Positions 17,751 to 28,079 of a stretch of DNA of 64,000 nucleotides are shown here, piece by piece. This stretch comes from Phytopseudomonas flavescens (GTDB lineage: Bacteria > Pseudomonadota > Gammaproteobacteria > Pseudomonadales > Pseudomonadaceae), in NCBI RefSeq assembly GCF_900100535.1, contig NZ_FNDG01000018.1, positions 1-64,000 of the forward strand, read 5' to 3'. The notes beneath the pieces were generated by a model. The model saw only the letters and a program-made list of their open reading frames with translations, searched no databases and was not told the DNA's origin. Every line of letters begins with the position of its first letter. The first letter of the stretch is position 1. The translations under genes and the position numbers were made by a program.

Positions 17751-18512
17751 TCATGAACCGGCGCGCAGCCCGAGCAGCAGCGCACACAACAACAGGAACA
17801 GGGTGAACAGAACGCGCAATAGCGGCTCCGGCAAAGCATGCGCCATACGCACCCCCCAACTGATGCTCAGCAGCCCCCCTATGGCCAGGGGCATAGCCAG
17901 CGCCCAATGGACATGATCATGCAGCGCATAGGTCGCCAGCGTCACACCGGTGCTGGGCGCCGCCAGCGCCAGAGACAAGCCCTGTGCAACCACTTGGGAA
18001 GTACCGAATACACTGGTTAGGATCGGCGTGGCGATCACCGCACCACCTACGCCGAACAGCCCGCCGAGCAGGCCCGAGCCACTTCCCAGCACCGCCAGCC
18101 AAGGCCAGGGATGGCGCAACTGCGCGGCTGCGCTCGGCGGGCGCAGGAAAAGGCGCAGCAGGTTATAAGCCGCCAGCGCGACCAGAAAGATCACGAACGC
18201 CACGCGCATCGATTGCGGATCGAGGTTCACTGCCCAGCCCGCGCCGTACAGAGCGAACACGAAGCTGCTGAGCGCCAATGCCAAGGCGTGGCGCAGATCG
18301 ATACGGTTGCGCTGGTGATAACGCCACAGCGCCAGCAGCACGTTGGGCACCACCATTACCAGCGCCGTCCCCTGGGCCAGTTGCTGATCCAGCCCGAACA
18401 GCACCCCGAGCACCGGAATCGCAATCAGCCCCCCTCCGATGCCGAATAGCCCGCCGAGGGTCCCCAGCAGCACGCCGAGCACTACATTGAGAGCGAAGGT
18501 GAGTACATCCAT
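17751..18512 (-). CDS. TSUP (TauE/SafE) family membrane transporter
   Basis: A 253-residue inner-membrane protein with about eight transmembrane segments in two repeats, each starting with a Gly-rich turn: GTLGGLFGIGGGLIAIPVL (about 18-36) and GLLGGLFGVGGAVIATPIL. This duplicated motif defines the TauE/SafE (TSUP) exporters of sulfite, sulfoacetate or other anions. The start at 18512 has AGGA 8 bases upstream. It is convergent with the LysR gene and divergent from a lysR pseudogene. Substrate unknown. Confidence 0.92.
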   Translation of the reverse strand: MDVLTFALNVVLGVLLGTLGGLFGIGGGLIAIPVLGVLFGLDQQLAQGTALVMVVPNVLLALWRYHQRNRIDLRHALALALSSFVFALYGAGWAVNLDPQSMRVAFVIFLVALAAYNLLRLFLRPPSAAAQLRHPWPWLAVLGSGSGLLGGLFGVGGAVIATPILTSVFGTSQVVAQGLSLALAAPSTGVTLATYALHDHVHWALAMPLAIGGLLSISWGVRMAHALPEPLLRVLFTLFLLLCALLLGLRAGS

Positions 18513-18585
18513 CGGGTAATCCTGTTGGCAAAGTGCACGCATCCTACCCGCTGCTGCTTGGTGGGGTAATGCACAGCCGAGCATA

Positions 18586-19255
18586 ATGGCTTTGCGATTC
18601 GCGCAAAACGCTGAACCTTTTGAGGTTTTCCGCAGTTGGAGATCCGCGCCCGCTTACCGCTGCGGCCAGGCTGCATCCACTGACACCGCCTGCGCTGTCA
18701 CGGCGCATCGACGCGCTGGAACGCTCGCTCGGCTGCAGCTTGGTCAGCCGCAGTACCCATGCAGTACGCGCAACACCTGCCGGACTGGCTTTCGCCGAAC
18801 GAGCAAGACGCATTCTCGCCGAACTGCACCTGGGCCAGGCCATTGCCGACTTCCTGACCGCCTACCCCGGGCTCGACGTACAGCTGCGCCTGATAGACAG
18901 CTTCATCGATCTGCACGGCGCCCGCCTGGGTGAAGTGGATCTGGGGCTGCGTACGGACCACTGGCCGATACACGCCTGGTCGCCACCCCACTGGCGCCAA
19001 TGGTTCGCGTGGTCTGTGCCAGCCAGGCCTACCTGGCTGGTCAGCGAATACCTGGCCCGCGGCGAACTGGCCAGGCTGTTTTGCGAGAACGGTCTGCCAG
19101 CCCCGGAGCCCAGCGGCATTTATGCCTTGCGGCTGGAGCGTGATACCGACTCACGCAGCCGTCTGCTGCTGGCGTTCCTGAAAAACCGCTTCGGGCCGAT
19201 TGCGCCCTGGGGCATTCCCTTGCAAAGCGGCGTGCAGCGAGGTGCTCGCAACTGA
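18586..19255 (+). pseudogene. LysR-family regulator, multiply damaged
   Basis: Clear LysR pieces are spread over different frames. FEVFRS (one frame, near 18620-18637) passes by frameshift to PLTAAARLHPLTPPALSRRI. The frame then continues to RILAELHLGQ, where roughly 30 residues of the usual linker are missing before AIADFLTAYPGLDVQLRL. After LGEVDLGLRT, near 18955, one base is lost: the continuation LADTRLVATPLAPMVRVVC is in a different frame from 18961. After CASQAYLA, near 19035, most of the effector domain is absent and the first frame resumes with WLVSEYLARGELARLF to the C-terminus. The open frame of 211 codons is therefore not a real protein. A normal homologue has about 300 residues. 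Confidence 0.88.
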
Positions 19256-19263
19256 CGCAAAAA

Positions 19264-19283
19264 AACGCGGCCGAGGCCGCGTT
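19264..19283 (-). terminator. Rho-independent terminator of exaC
   Basis: A 9-bp stem AACGCGGCC / GGCCGCGTT with a two-base spacer. On the minus strand it is followed by a run of T (seven), so it ends transcription from exaC, whose stop codon is about 46 bases upstream on that strand. Confidence 0.85.
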
Positions 19284-19329
19284 ACGATTGTTCATGGTTG
19301 CGTCCAGCGCCTGGCGCTGGACGACCAGA

Positions 19330-20850
<1,521 letters not shown>

Positions 20851-21162
20851 GTGAATCACCTCTACTTTTTATGGACGCCTGCCCTCTGAGGCGAGAGACA
20901 AGGCTTGGTTCGATTCTGGACGACAACTGGACAGTTCAATGAACCCTGGCCAAGCGTCGATCCGGCCGCCTGGTTGTAGCCGCAAGGTGGCGTACCGGGG
21001 GGCATGGGGCCAGCGTGCTCTCAGGGTAGCCCCCCGCCGACGATTTTGCCGCTGAGATCCAGCGCATGAGATAAGAACGGATTCGCGTGTCTTCCGGAAG
21101 ATCCAGTGAACATTGCCCCATGCCGGCCGGTCACCTGATCACACTACGCCCTGGAGACGACG
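20851..21162. other. Intergenic region upstream of exaC and the secreted small protein
   Basis: 312 bases between divergent genes. No coding potential with a ribosome binding site was seen. It should contain both promoters; I could not identify a sigma-54 or other distinct box. Confidence 0.45.
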
Positions 21163-21483
21163 ATGAAAACGCCAATTGCAGCGGTGGTCTTACTGGCTGC
21201 CCTGTTCATCACTGCTGCTCAAGCCTACGACAGCAGCCCGTCCCTGCAACAGCAGCGCGAAAAGATCGGTGACAACATGGTTCGTGACCGCACTGGCGCG
21301 CCGCCCGCGGAAACCGGCGACAACCGCCAGCCGCAAACCAGTCCGGATCTTCAGCCCGAAAACGATCAGTCACGGCCACGCAGTACCATCAACTCCCCAG
21401 CCCGGCAGGAGCGCTCCGCCACCCCCTCTGGCAGTCAACAGCCCTCCAAACCAGCTTCCGGGGTACCGGCAGGTGATGGATAA
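21163..21483 (+). CDS. Small secreted hypothetical protein
   Basis: A 106-residue protein with a standard signal peptide (MKTPIAAVVLLAALFITAAQA, cut after AQA). The mature part is hydrophilic, low-complexity and rich in Pro, Ser, Gln and charged residues, so likely disordered. GGAG lies 7 bases before the ATG. No family recognised. It has no operon partner. Confidence 0.7.
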   Translation: MKTPIAAVVLLAALFITAAQAYDSSPSLQQQREKIGDNMVRDRTGAPPAETGDNRQPQTSPDLQPENDQSRPRSTINSPARQERSATPSGSQQPSKPASGVPAGDG

Positions 21484-21907
21484 CGCTCACCCTCTTTCCA
21501 GGAAGGCTCGACAGGCCTGTAAGCCCTGCCTGCGCGTCTGGCGCGAGTACCCATAGCGGCACTTGCCTGCCGGAAAACGGCGACAATCCGCCATAACCAA
21601 TGCAAAAATCGGCAAATTAAGGCGAAATCCCGCCACCCATGCGTAAATAGATGACAAAAATGTTAAGACAGATCTCCGGTTCATTGACTCGCAGAGGTTT
21701 CGGCATCGATTTTGCTTACTGCCGGCGCCTGCGACGAAAGCGCGCACTGGAAGGTATATCGCCCGGCGTTTCAAATAATCGCCGGGACTGACCGGTTTCG
21801 CAAAACGGAACCTGGCAGCACGCAACAGACGATACAGCTTCGCTACCCAAGGCTGTACAGCGTCGGTCGTGACGTCACGCAATCACATCAATGAAATGGT
21901 CTGTCTA
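21484..21907. other. Long leader/intergenic region upstream of mqo
   Basis: 424 bases without a supported gene. A TTGACT hexamer near 21684 could be a -35 box for mqo but the matching -10 is poor. The region is less GC-rich around 21600-21710 than its surroundings, as for promoters. An open frame on the minus strand here has no ribosome binding site. Confidence 0.4.
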
Positions 21908-23515
21908 ATGAAAAAACTCCTGCTGTCCCTACTGTGCTTGAGCGCGCTCGGCTGCGCCAAGCAGCCCGAACCGGAAAAATCCGTGGACGTCCTGCTGATC
22001 GGCGGGGGCATCATGAGTGCAAGCCTCGGCACCTACCTCAACGAGCTGGAGCCTAGCTGGAAGATCGACCTGTACGAGCGTCTGCCTCAGGTGGCCAGCG
22101 AGAGTTCTAATCCGTGGAACAACGCCGGCACCGGTCACTCGGCCTTCGCCGAGTTGAACTACACCCCGGAAAAGGCTGACGGCAGCATCGACATCAGCAA
22201 GGCTGTGGCGATCAACGAGTCGTTCGAGATTTCCAAGCAATTCTGGGGTTATCAGGTCGAGCAGGGCATCCTGAAAAACCCGAAATCCTTCATCAACAAC
22301 GTCCCGCACATGAGCTTCGTGTGGGGCGACAAGAACACCGAGTTCCTGAAAAAGCGCCATGCCGCCCTGCAGCACAGTTCGCTGTTCCGCGACATGCAGT
22401 TCTCCGACGACCCGGAGCAGATCAAGCAGTGGATTCCGCTGGTGATGGAAGGCCGTGAACCGGGCGAGAAGCTGGCCGCCACCCGTGTGGAAATCGGCAC
22501 CGACGTCAACTTCGGCGAAATCACCAATCAGTTGCTCGATTCGCTGTCGCAGAAGAAAGACGTGTTCAACGTCCATGTGCAGCATGAAGTCCGCGACATC
22601 ACGCGCGCCGACGACGGCACCTGGAACGTCACCGTGGCCGACCTGGCCAATGGCGAGAAGCTGAGCACCGTCAACGCCAAGTTCGTGTTCATCGGTGCTG
22701 GTGGTGGTGCCCTCAAGCTGCTGCAGAAATCCGGTATTCCGGAAGCCGAAGGCTATGCCGGTTTTCCGGTTGGAGGTTCTTTCCTGGTGACCCGCAACCC
22801 GGAAGTGGTGGCCAGGCACCAAGCCAAGGTCTACGGTCTGGCGTCGGTCGGTTCGCCGCCCATGTCGGTTCCGCACCTGGATACCCGCGTGATCGATGGC
22901 CAGAAAGTCATCCTGTTCGGGCCATTCGCGACCTTCTCCACCAAGTACCTGAAGAACGGTTCGCTGCTGGACATGTTCGGCACCGTCACCACCCACAACA
23001 TCTCGCCGATGGTCAACGCAGGCATCGACAACTTCTCGCTCAGCACCTATTTGATCGGCCAGCTGATGCTCAGCCAGGAAGACCGCATGCACTCGCTGCG
23101 TGACTACTTCCCGGAAGCTCAGGACAAGGACTGGGAACTGGTACAGGCCGGTCAGCGCGTACAGATCATCAAGAAAGATCCTGAGCTGGGCGGTGTCCTG
23201 CAGTTCGGTACCGAAGTGGTCAGCTCCGAAGACGGCTCCATCGCTGCGCTGCTCGGCGCGTCGCCAGGCGCCTCCACTGCTGCGCCGATCATGCTTCACC
23301 TGATGGAAAAAACCTTCAAGGACAAGATCAAGACACCGCAATGGCAGGCCAAGCTGAAGGAGATCATCCCCTCCTACGGCCAGACCCTGAACAATAACCT
23401 GGAACTGACCAACAAGACCCGTGCCTGGAGCAGCGAGCGCCTGCAACTGACCTTCGTCGAGGTCAAGCCAGAACAGGCTGAAGAACCAGCCGAGGCACCA
23501 GCCCAAGCCCAGTAA
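21908..23515 (+). CDS. mqo: Malate:quinone oxidoreductase with lipoprotein signal
   Basis: A 535-residue FAD enzyme that oxidises malate to oxaloacetate and passes electrons to quinone, replacing or supporting malate dehydrogenase. FAD-binding motif VDVLLIGGGIMSASLG near residue 30; Mqo hallmarks NPWNNAGTGHSAFAELNYTP, GFPVGGSFLVT, and GASPGASTAAPIM near the end. The N-terminus MKKLLLSLLCLSALGCAKQ is a lipoprotein signal with lipobox LGC, unlike cytoplasmic-face Mqo proteins. The C-terminus is Glu/Ala/Pro-rich. The start is chosen for the signal peptide; a further frame upstream (from 21869) is unlikely. Confidence 0.93.
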   Translation: MKKLLLSLLCLSALGCAKQPEPEKSVDVLLIGGGIMSASLGTYLNELEPSWKIDLYERLPQVASESSNPWNNAGTGHSAFAELNYTPEKADGSIDISKAVAINESFEISKQFWGYQVEQGILKNPKSFINNVPHMSFVWGDKNTEFLKKRHAALQHSSLFRDMQFSDDPEQIKQWIPLVMEGREPGEKLAATRVEIGTDVNFGEITNQLLDSLSQKKDVFNVHVQHEVRDITRADDGTWNVTVADLANGEKLSTVNAKFVFIGAGGGALKLLQKSGIPEAEGYAGFPVGGSFLVTRNPEVVARHQAKVYGLASVGSPPMSVPHLDTRVIDGQKVILFGPFATFSTKYLKNGSLLDMFGTVTTHNISPMVNAGIDNFSLSTYLIGQLMLSQEDRMHSLRDYFPEAQDKDWELVQAGQRVQIIKKDPELGGVLQFGTEVVSSEDGSIAALLGASPGASTAAPIMLHLMEKTFKDKIKTPQWQAKLKEIIPSYGQTLNNNLELTNKTRAWSSERLQLTFVEVKPEQAEEPAEAPAQAQ

Positions 23516-23526
23516 CACCTCTGAAC

Positions 23527-23591
23527 GGGCGCCTCCACGCAAGGCGCCCTGTAGAAACGACAACGGCCCATAAAGGGCCGTTGTCGTTTCT
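23527..23591. terminator. Tandem stem-loops ending mqo (bidirectional)
   Basis: Two adjacent hairpins. The first is GGGCGCC / GGCGCCC (23527-23549). The second is a perfect 17-bp stem starting AGAAACGACAACGGCCC with loop ATAAA (23553-23591), ending in TTTCT. The second is palindromic enough to stop both mqo and the convergent GATase gene. Confidence 0.88.
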
Positions 23592-23634
23592 GCAGGTCAC
23601 TGACGCTCGGCCCGCCTGGGCTGGACTCCCGGGC

Positions 23635-24363
23635 TCACGCGGGCTCGGCACTGCGTCCGTTGGCGACGAAGCGCAGCATCCACTCACCCACCGTGCGCCC
23701 GTGGTGATCTTCGTGCAGGCTATCCACGGCCACGCGATACACCGACTCGCCGATGTGTTGCTGGCGGATATCCAGCAAGGCACGCGAGTACTCGGGGACG
23801 AATTCCGGGTGGCCCTGGAAGCACAGCACCTGATCGCCGATACGATAGGCGGCATGGGCGCAGAACGGGCTAGATGCCAGCAACGTAGCGTTTTCCGGCA
23901 GGCGGGTGACCTGATCCTGGTGACTGATCAGCAAGGTTACTTCCTCCAGCGATGGCGTCATCCATTCCGGCTGCTCGGCCAGCTGATAACGATGAATGCC
24001 CACGCCCCAACCGCCACTCGCACGCTCGGCCTTGCCACCGAGCAGCAGCGCCAGCAACTGGTGACCGAAACAGATGCCAAGGAGCTTGTCACCCGCCTGA
24101 TAACGCTCCAGCAGATAAACCTTGAGGGTCTCGATCCACGGATCGGTGGCGAACGAATCGGCTTTGCTACCGGTAACCAGGTAGGCGTCGAAACACGAAT
24201 CGGCTGGCGGGTAGTCGCCGTTCATCACGTTGAACACCGTGAATGTGGCGGCGATGGCCTGGCCGGCGAAAAGACGTTCGAACATCCTGCCGTAGCCCTG
24301 GTACTGATCGACCAGCTCTGGACGCAGGATGTCGGTTTCCAGAATGCATATCTGCAACGACAT
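23635..24363 (-). CDS. Class I glutamine amidotransferase-like protein
   Basis: A 242-residue stand-alone class I GATase. Nucleophile elbow LGICFGHQLLA (Cys near residue 97), and the catalytic His-Glu in FQGHPEFVPEY near 185. This subgroup (similar to YfeJ or to gamma-glutamyl-GMP hydrolase-like GuaA fragments) usually hydrolyses gamma-glutamyl compounds rather than serving a biosynthetic synthase. No partner synthase is nearby. Convergent with mqo. Confidence 0.88.
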   Translation of the reverse strand: MSLQICILETDILRPELVDQYQGYGRMFERLFAGQAIAATFTVFNVMNGDYPPADSCFDAYLVTGSKADSFATDPWIETLKVYLLERYQAGDKLLGICFGHQLLALLLGGKAERASGGWGVGIHRYQLAEQPEWMTPSLEEVTLLISHQDQVTRLPENATLLASSPFCAHAAYRIGDQVLCFQGHPEFVPEYSRALLDIRQQHIGESVYRVAVDSLHEDHHGRTVGEWMLRFVANGRSAEPA

Positions 24364-24547
24364 GGGCGGTACCTGAAAAATGATGAAGCGATTAAAGCGT
24401 GCCTGCAGTCGCTGAGCAAGACAAGGGGCCGACCGTCAAAGGCGTGGGCGATCTGGCGCAACTTCCCTGAACCAGGGGCATCGCGGCATGCTCCAAACTC
24501 TGACGCCGATACAGGCGCGCCCCCATAAACAACAAAGGATTTTCACG

Positions 24548-24814
24548 ATGTTCAAGAAGACATTGACTGCCCTAACCGCTGCGGCTGCCTTGAGCGCCGG
24601 CTTCGCCATGGCCGATCGTCCTGGCGCTGACTGGATCAGCATCGAGCAGGCCCTGAGCAGTGCCAAGCAGGCCGGCTTCACGCAGATCCACAAGATCGAA
24701 GCCGACGACGCCGGTTACTGGGAAGGCGAAGGCACCAAGCAGGACAACCGCCTTTACGAATTCCGTGTCGATGGCAAGTCGGGCAAGGTCATTCGCGAAC
24801 AACTCGACAACTGA
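24548..24814 (+). CDS. PepSY-domain periplasmic protein
   Basis: An 88-residue protein with a signal peptide (cut after AGFAMA) and a single PepSY domain: WISIEQALSSAKQAGF then EFRVDGKSGKVI. PepSY proteins are thought to inhibit or chaperone secreted proteases, or to be domains in sensor proteins. AAAGGA lies 8 bases before the ATG. A possible terminator hairpin lies at about 24862-24888 (GGGGG.CG.TCC/GGA.CG.CCCCC). Confidence 0.88.
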   Translation: MFKKTLTALTAAAALSAGFAMADRPGADWISIEQALSSAKQAGFTQIHKIEADDAGYWEGEGTKQDNRLYEFRVDGKSGKVIREQLDN

Positions 24815-25195
24815 GCAGAGGCAGCCAGGCAAAACTGGCCCTCCGCAGAGGCCGATCAGATAGGGGGTCGTTCCGCAGGAGCGCCCCCTCCTTACACCAT
24901 GCGCTCGAACGTTTGACTGATTCGCGCTGATCCACTGGCCGTTAAGCGCGCAGCCATTCTGACGAACGGTCAAGCCACGCCGAGGGCGATAGGCCTCGCG
25001 TAAGCGCTACACCAGGTATATCGGGACCTCCATAACCGCGCGATACCAGTGACCGCTATGCTAGGAACCAACTGATATAAAAAAAAAGAACATTCCCTCT
25101 ACAGTGAATACATACACCGCCGGGTTTTGCCGGGGTGATCACCAGGGGACGCGGCATTCACCGGCCCGCATGACAACAATCAAAAGGTAATGGCC
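24815..25195. other. Intergenic region with AT-rich stretch upstream of a micro-ORF
   Basis: 381 bases. An imperfect hairpin near 24862-24888 may end the PepSY transcript. From about 25073 there is an AT-rich block with ten or so consecutive A residues, quite unlike the GC-rich surroundings, about 100 bases before the 31-residue ORF at 25196. It looks like a promoter region. Confidence 0.45.
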
Positions 25196-25291
25196 ATGCT
25201 CAAAACGCCTAAATTCCGCCAAGCAGGACTGATTCTCTTCGCGACGGCGGTGCTGTTGATCCTGCCCAACCTGAGCAGGATGATCGGTTGA
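25196..25291 (+). CDS. 31-residue single-span membrane micro-protein
   Basis: A very short ORF, MLKTPKFRQ followed by AGLILFATAVLLILP and NLSRMIG: a basic N-terminus, one transmembrane helix and a short polar tail. AAAAGG lies 8 bases before this ATG (another in-frame ATG is two codons earlier). The charge pattern predicts N-in topology. It ends 8 bases before the convergent AEC gene. I recall short proteins of this kind in other Pseudomonas, usually unannotated. Function unknown. Confidence 0.6.
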   Translation: MLKTPKFRQAGLILFATAVLLILPNLSRMIG

Positions 25292-25298
25292 TACACCG

Positions 25299-26186
25299 TC
25301 AGTTCACCAGCGGCATCCACCAGGCCAGAATCAGCGGCAGCACGCCGACAGCCAGTACCGTCGAGCACAGCACCAGGCTGGCGACCTGCTCGGGCGAACG
25401 ATTGGCACGCACCGCGAACAGATAATTGAATACCGCCACCGGCATGGCCGACTGCACCACCAGCACGGCGTGCGGCAACGGCTCGAGCGTCAGTGCAGCA
25501 CCGATCCCCCACCCCACCCCCGCGCCCAGTACAATGCGCAAAGCGCCGAGCGCCAACCCGGCACCGAGATGATGCAGGCGAATGCTCGCCAGCGAGACCC
25601 CCAGGGTCAGCAGCATCAGTGGAATCGTCATGCCGCCCAATAGGCTGATGGTGTTGTCCAGCCAGCGCGGCAATTGCAGATCGAAGAAGATCATTGGCAG
25701 GGCCAGCAGCAGGCTGATCATGATCGGGTTACGCAACAAATCACGCCATGAAGCCGCATTGCCCGACAGGGCGATGCCCACACTGAACTGGAAGATCGAC
25801 AAGGTCAGGAAAAACGCCACCGCCAACGCCAGGCCGTGCTCGCCAAAGGCATAGAGACTGATCGGCAAGCCCATGTTACCGCTGTTGGGAAACAGGAACG
25901 CGGGCACCAGGACCTTCCACTGCTGGCGAAACAAGCCACTGAACAGCCAGCCGAATACCCCCATGCAGCCAGTTACCAGCACACAGCCAAGGGCCATGCT
26001 GGCAAACGCATCGGGATCGAGATTGGCACGGCTAAGGGTCGCAAGCACCAGGCTCGGCGTACCGATGGTCAGCACCAGGCGGGCGATGAATTCCGTGGGA
26101 TAGCTCTGGCCACTGCGCGCCCAGCCGTAGCCGATGGCAGAGACGATGAGCACGGGTGCCAGTACGGCGAACAACTGGGCCAGCAT
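25299..26186 (-). CDS. AEC-family (auxin efflux carrier-like) permease
   Basis: A 295-residue transporter with about ten transmembrane helices, of the AEC/Mem_trans family (malonate, malate or other organic-acid permeases). Typical features are SAIGYGWARSG near the N-terminus, PNSGNMGLPISLYAFG in helix 4 (about 99-114) and GMTIPLMLLTLGVSLA in the middle crossover. The start is chosen as the second ATG because GGGA then has normal spacing. Substrate cannot be told from sequence. Confidence 0.9.
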   Translation of the reverse strand: MLAQLFAVLAPVLIVSAIGYGWARSGQSYPTEFIARLVLTIGTPSLVLATLSRANLDPDAFASMALGCVLVTGCMGVFGWLFSGLFRQQWKVLVPAFLFPNSGNMGLPISLYAFGEHGLALAVAFFLTLSIFQFSVGIALSGNAASWRDLLRNPIMISLLLALPMIFFDLQLPRWLDNTISLLGGMTIPLMLLTLGVSLASIRLHHLGAGLALGALRIVLGAGVGWGIGAALTLEPLPHAVLVVQSAMPVAVFNYLFAVRANRSPEQVASLVLCSTVLAVGVLPLILAWWMPLVN

Positions 26187-26332
26187 GGCCATTCCCTTCG
26201 ACGCAAAGCGGGCATCCTAGAAGCGATGGGCGAGTCATCGCAAGCCGTTCACGCCTGGCCAGTCACCGCACGTCGCGCAGGAGACGTACAGGCGATCATT
26301 GCAGCCAGGCGCTCCCCTGCTCCTGACCTATA

Positions 26333-27130
26333 TCACTGCTCCTGGACGACGATCAGCGGCTCCACGTCGACTCGGGCCACCATCCGTTCGCCACCGCCGC
26401 CTCGGCGCATGCCGCGCACCGGGCAGGCGTCCAGATAATCGAGTCCAACCGCCAGCTTGAGGTGCCGTTCTGGCCGGGCCAGGCAGTTAGTCACATCGAA
26501 GCTATACCAGGCCCCCTCCAGCCAGGCCTCGGCCCAGGCATGGCTGGCCAGATGATCGCGGCTGTCGGTGAATAGGTAACCGGACACATAGCGTGCCGGG
26601 ATACCGAGGCTGCGGGCACAGGCGAGAAACGCGTGGGCATGATCCTGACAGACGCCCTGACGGCCGGCGAAAGCCTGCGCAGCGCTGGTCTGCACGTCGG
26701 TAACGCCTGGCAGATAGCTGATATGACCGTTCAGGGCGTGCATCAGATCGATCAAGGCAGTGCGGTCACGGCGACGTGCACATTGCACCACGGCGAAATC
26801 ACGCAGGGCCTCGTCCGCCTCGGTAAGCCGCGTGAAGCGCAAGAACGGCAACGCCGACTGGCTTTCGTGCTCGGCATCGGTGGACTCGTCGATCTCCACC
26901 TGCCCACGGGCACCGATGACGATCGACTCATGGGGCTCGTCCAGCGTCAGCACGTGCAGGATGTTGCCGTACGGGTCTCGCTGGGCGCGGACGGGGCGCG
27001 GCAGATCCAGCTGCCAGCTGAGCACCTGCTGGCGTTCGCTGTCGTGGGGGGTGAGGCGCAGGTACTGGATGCTGGCACGAACCTGATCGTCGTAGTGATA
27101 GGTGGTGTTATGGCGAATGGACAGTCTCAT
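26333..27130 (-). CDS. Transglutaminase-like cysteine protease
   Basis: A 265-residue protein with a bacterial N-terminal beta domain (residues 1-90, MRLSIRHNTTYHYDDQV) and a transglutaminase core. Triad visible: Cys in GRQGVCQDHAHAFLACARSL (about 156), His in LASHAWAEAWL (about 193) and Asp in YSFDVTNC (about 210). It is the third gene of an ATP-grasp/alpha-E/transglutaminase operon and overlaps the alpha-E gene by 4 bases. In this widely conserved set the enzyme is expected to cut or cross-link a peptide made or modified by the ATP-grasp partner. Confidence 0.92.
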   Translation of the reverse strand: MRLSIRHNTTYHYDDQVRASIQYLRLTPHDSERQQVLSWQLDLPRPVRAQRDPYGNILHVLTLDEPHESIVIGARGQVEIDESTDAEHESQSALPFLRFTRLTEADEALRDFAVVQCARRRDRTALIDLMHALNGHISYLPGVTDVQTSAAQAFAGRQGVCQDHAHAFLACARSLGIPARYVSGYLFTDSRDHLASHAWAEAWLEGAWYSFDVTNCLARPERHLKLAVGLDYLDACPVRGMRRGGGGERMVARVDVEPLIVVQEQ

Positions 27131-28077
27131 GCGACCTCCAGATAGGACAGATGAATGACGCGCCCGAGTTCATGTACCTGGCCGATGAAGTCGGTCAACC
27201 AGGCATGCAGACCCTCTTCCAGCACCTCGTCGATGCTGGTATAGCGCAACCGGGCGTCGAGCTCGGCGGCCAGGCGCTGCGCCGGCCGGCCGTTTTCACC
27301 AGGCAGGTTGGCGAGCATCAGGTCAAGCTCGTCCATGCAGGCACGCAGCGAGCGCGGTACCTCGGGACGCAGCAACAGCAATTCGGAGACCTTGCGCGCG
27401 CTGGGGGAGCCTCGATAGACCTCGGCGAACGCCTCGAACGACGACAGGGCACGCAACAATGCGCTCCACTGGTAGTAACTGTGTGCCGGACGGCCGTCGA
27501 TCTCATCGATATCCTCGCCCAGTAGCTCGTAGCGCGAGTCGAGCAGGCGCAAGGTGTTGTCGGCACGCTCGATGAAGGTTCCCAGGCGGATGAAGCGATA
27601 GGCTTCGCCGCGTACGATGGTGCCGAAGGTGGCGCCGCGGAACAGGTGGGAACGCTCCTTGACCCACTCGCAGAACCGATTGATGCCGTAGCGCCCCAGG
27701 CCCTGATCGGCAATACCGCGGATCTCCAGCCAGGTGGCATTGATGTTCTCCCACATGTCCGCGGTGATGCGCCCACGCACCGCATGCGCATTGCTGCGGG
27801 CCGCACCCAGGCAGCTGTAGATGCTGGCCGGGTTCTGCGCATCCAGCGCGAAGAAGTGCAGCATGCGCTCGGCATGCAGTGCACCGTGACGCTCCTGATA
27901 CTCCTCCAGCGTGCCGGTGATCAGCAGCGGCATCGCCAGCTCGTCCAGCCCGTCGCGACGACCGTCCTGCGGCATCAGCGACAGCGAATAGCTGCCATCG
28001 AGCATCCGTGCGAGGTTCTCGGCACGCTCTAGGTAGCGGGACATCCAGTACAGATCGGAGGCAGTTCTCGATAGCAT
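27127..28077 (-). CDS. Alpha-E domain protein
   Basis: A 316-residue all-helical protein of the alpha-E (DUF403) family: starts MLSRTASDLYWMSRYLERAENLARML (shown in part), with the conserved helices AHAVRGRITADMWENIN and GEAYRFIRLGTFIERADNTL. It lies 2 bases after the ATP-grasp gene (GGAGG 8 bases before its ATG) and overlaps the transglutaminase gene by 4 bases. Alpha-E proteins nearly always occur with circularly permuted ATP-grasp ligases; their biochemical role is unproven. Confidence 0.92.
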   Translation of the reverse strand: MLSRTASDLYWMSRYLERAENLARMLDGSYSLSLMPQDGRRDGLDELAMPLLITGTLEEYQERHGALHAERMLHFFALDAQNPASIYSCLGAARSNAHAVRGRITADMWENINATWLEIRGIADQGLGRYGINRFCEWVKERSHLFRGATFGTIVRGEAYRFIRLGTFIERADNTLRLLDSRYELLGEDIDEIDGRPAHSYYQWSALLRALSSFEAFAEVYRGSPSARKVSELLLLRPEVPRSLRACMDELDLMLANLPGENGRPAQRLAAELDARLRYTSIDEVLEEGLHAWLTDFIGQVHELGRVIHLSYLEVA

Positions 28078-28079
28078 GC

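Noticed and set aside
21929..23563. Long minus-strand open frame of 544 codons opposite mqo
   Set aside because: It mirrors the real gene's codon pattern, has no ribosome binding site and no recognisable motif; long antisense frames are common in GC-rich DNA.
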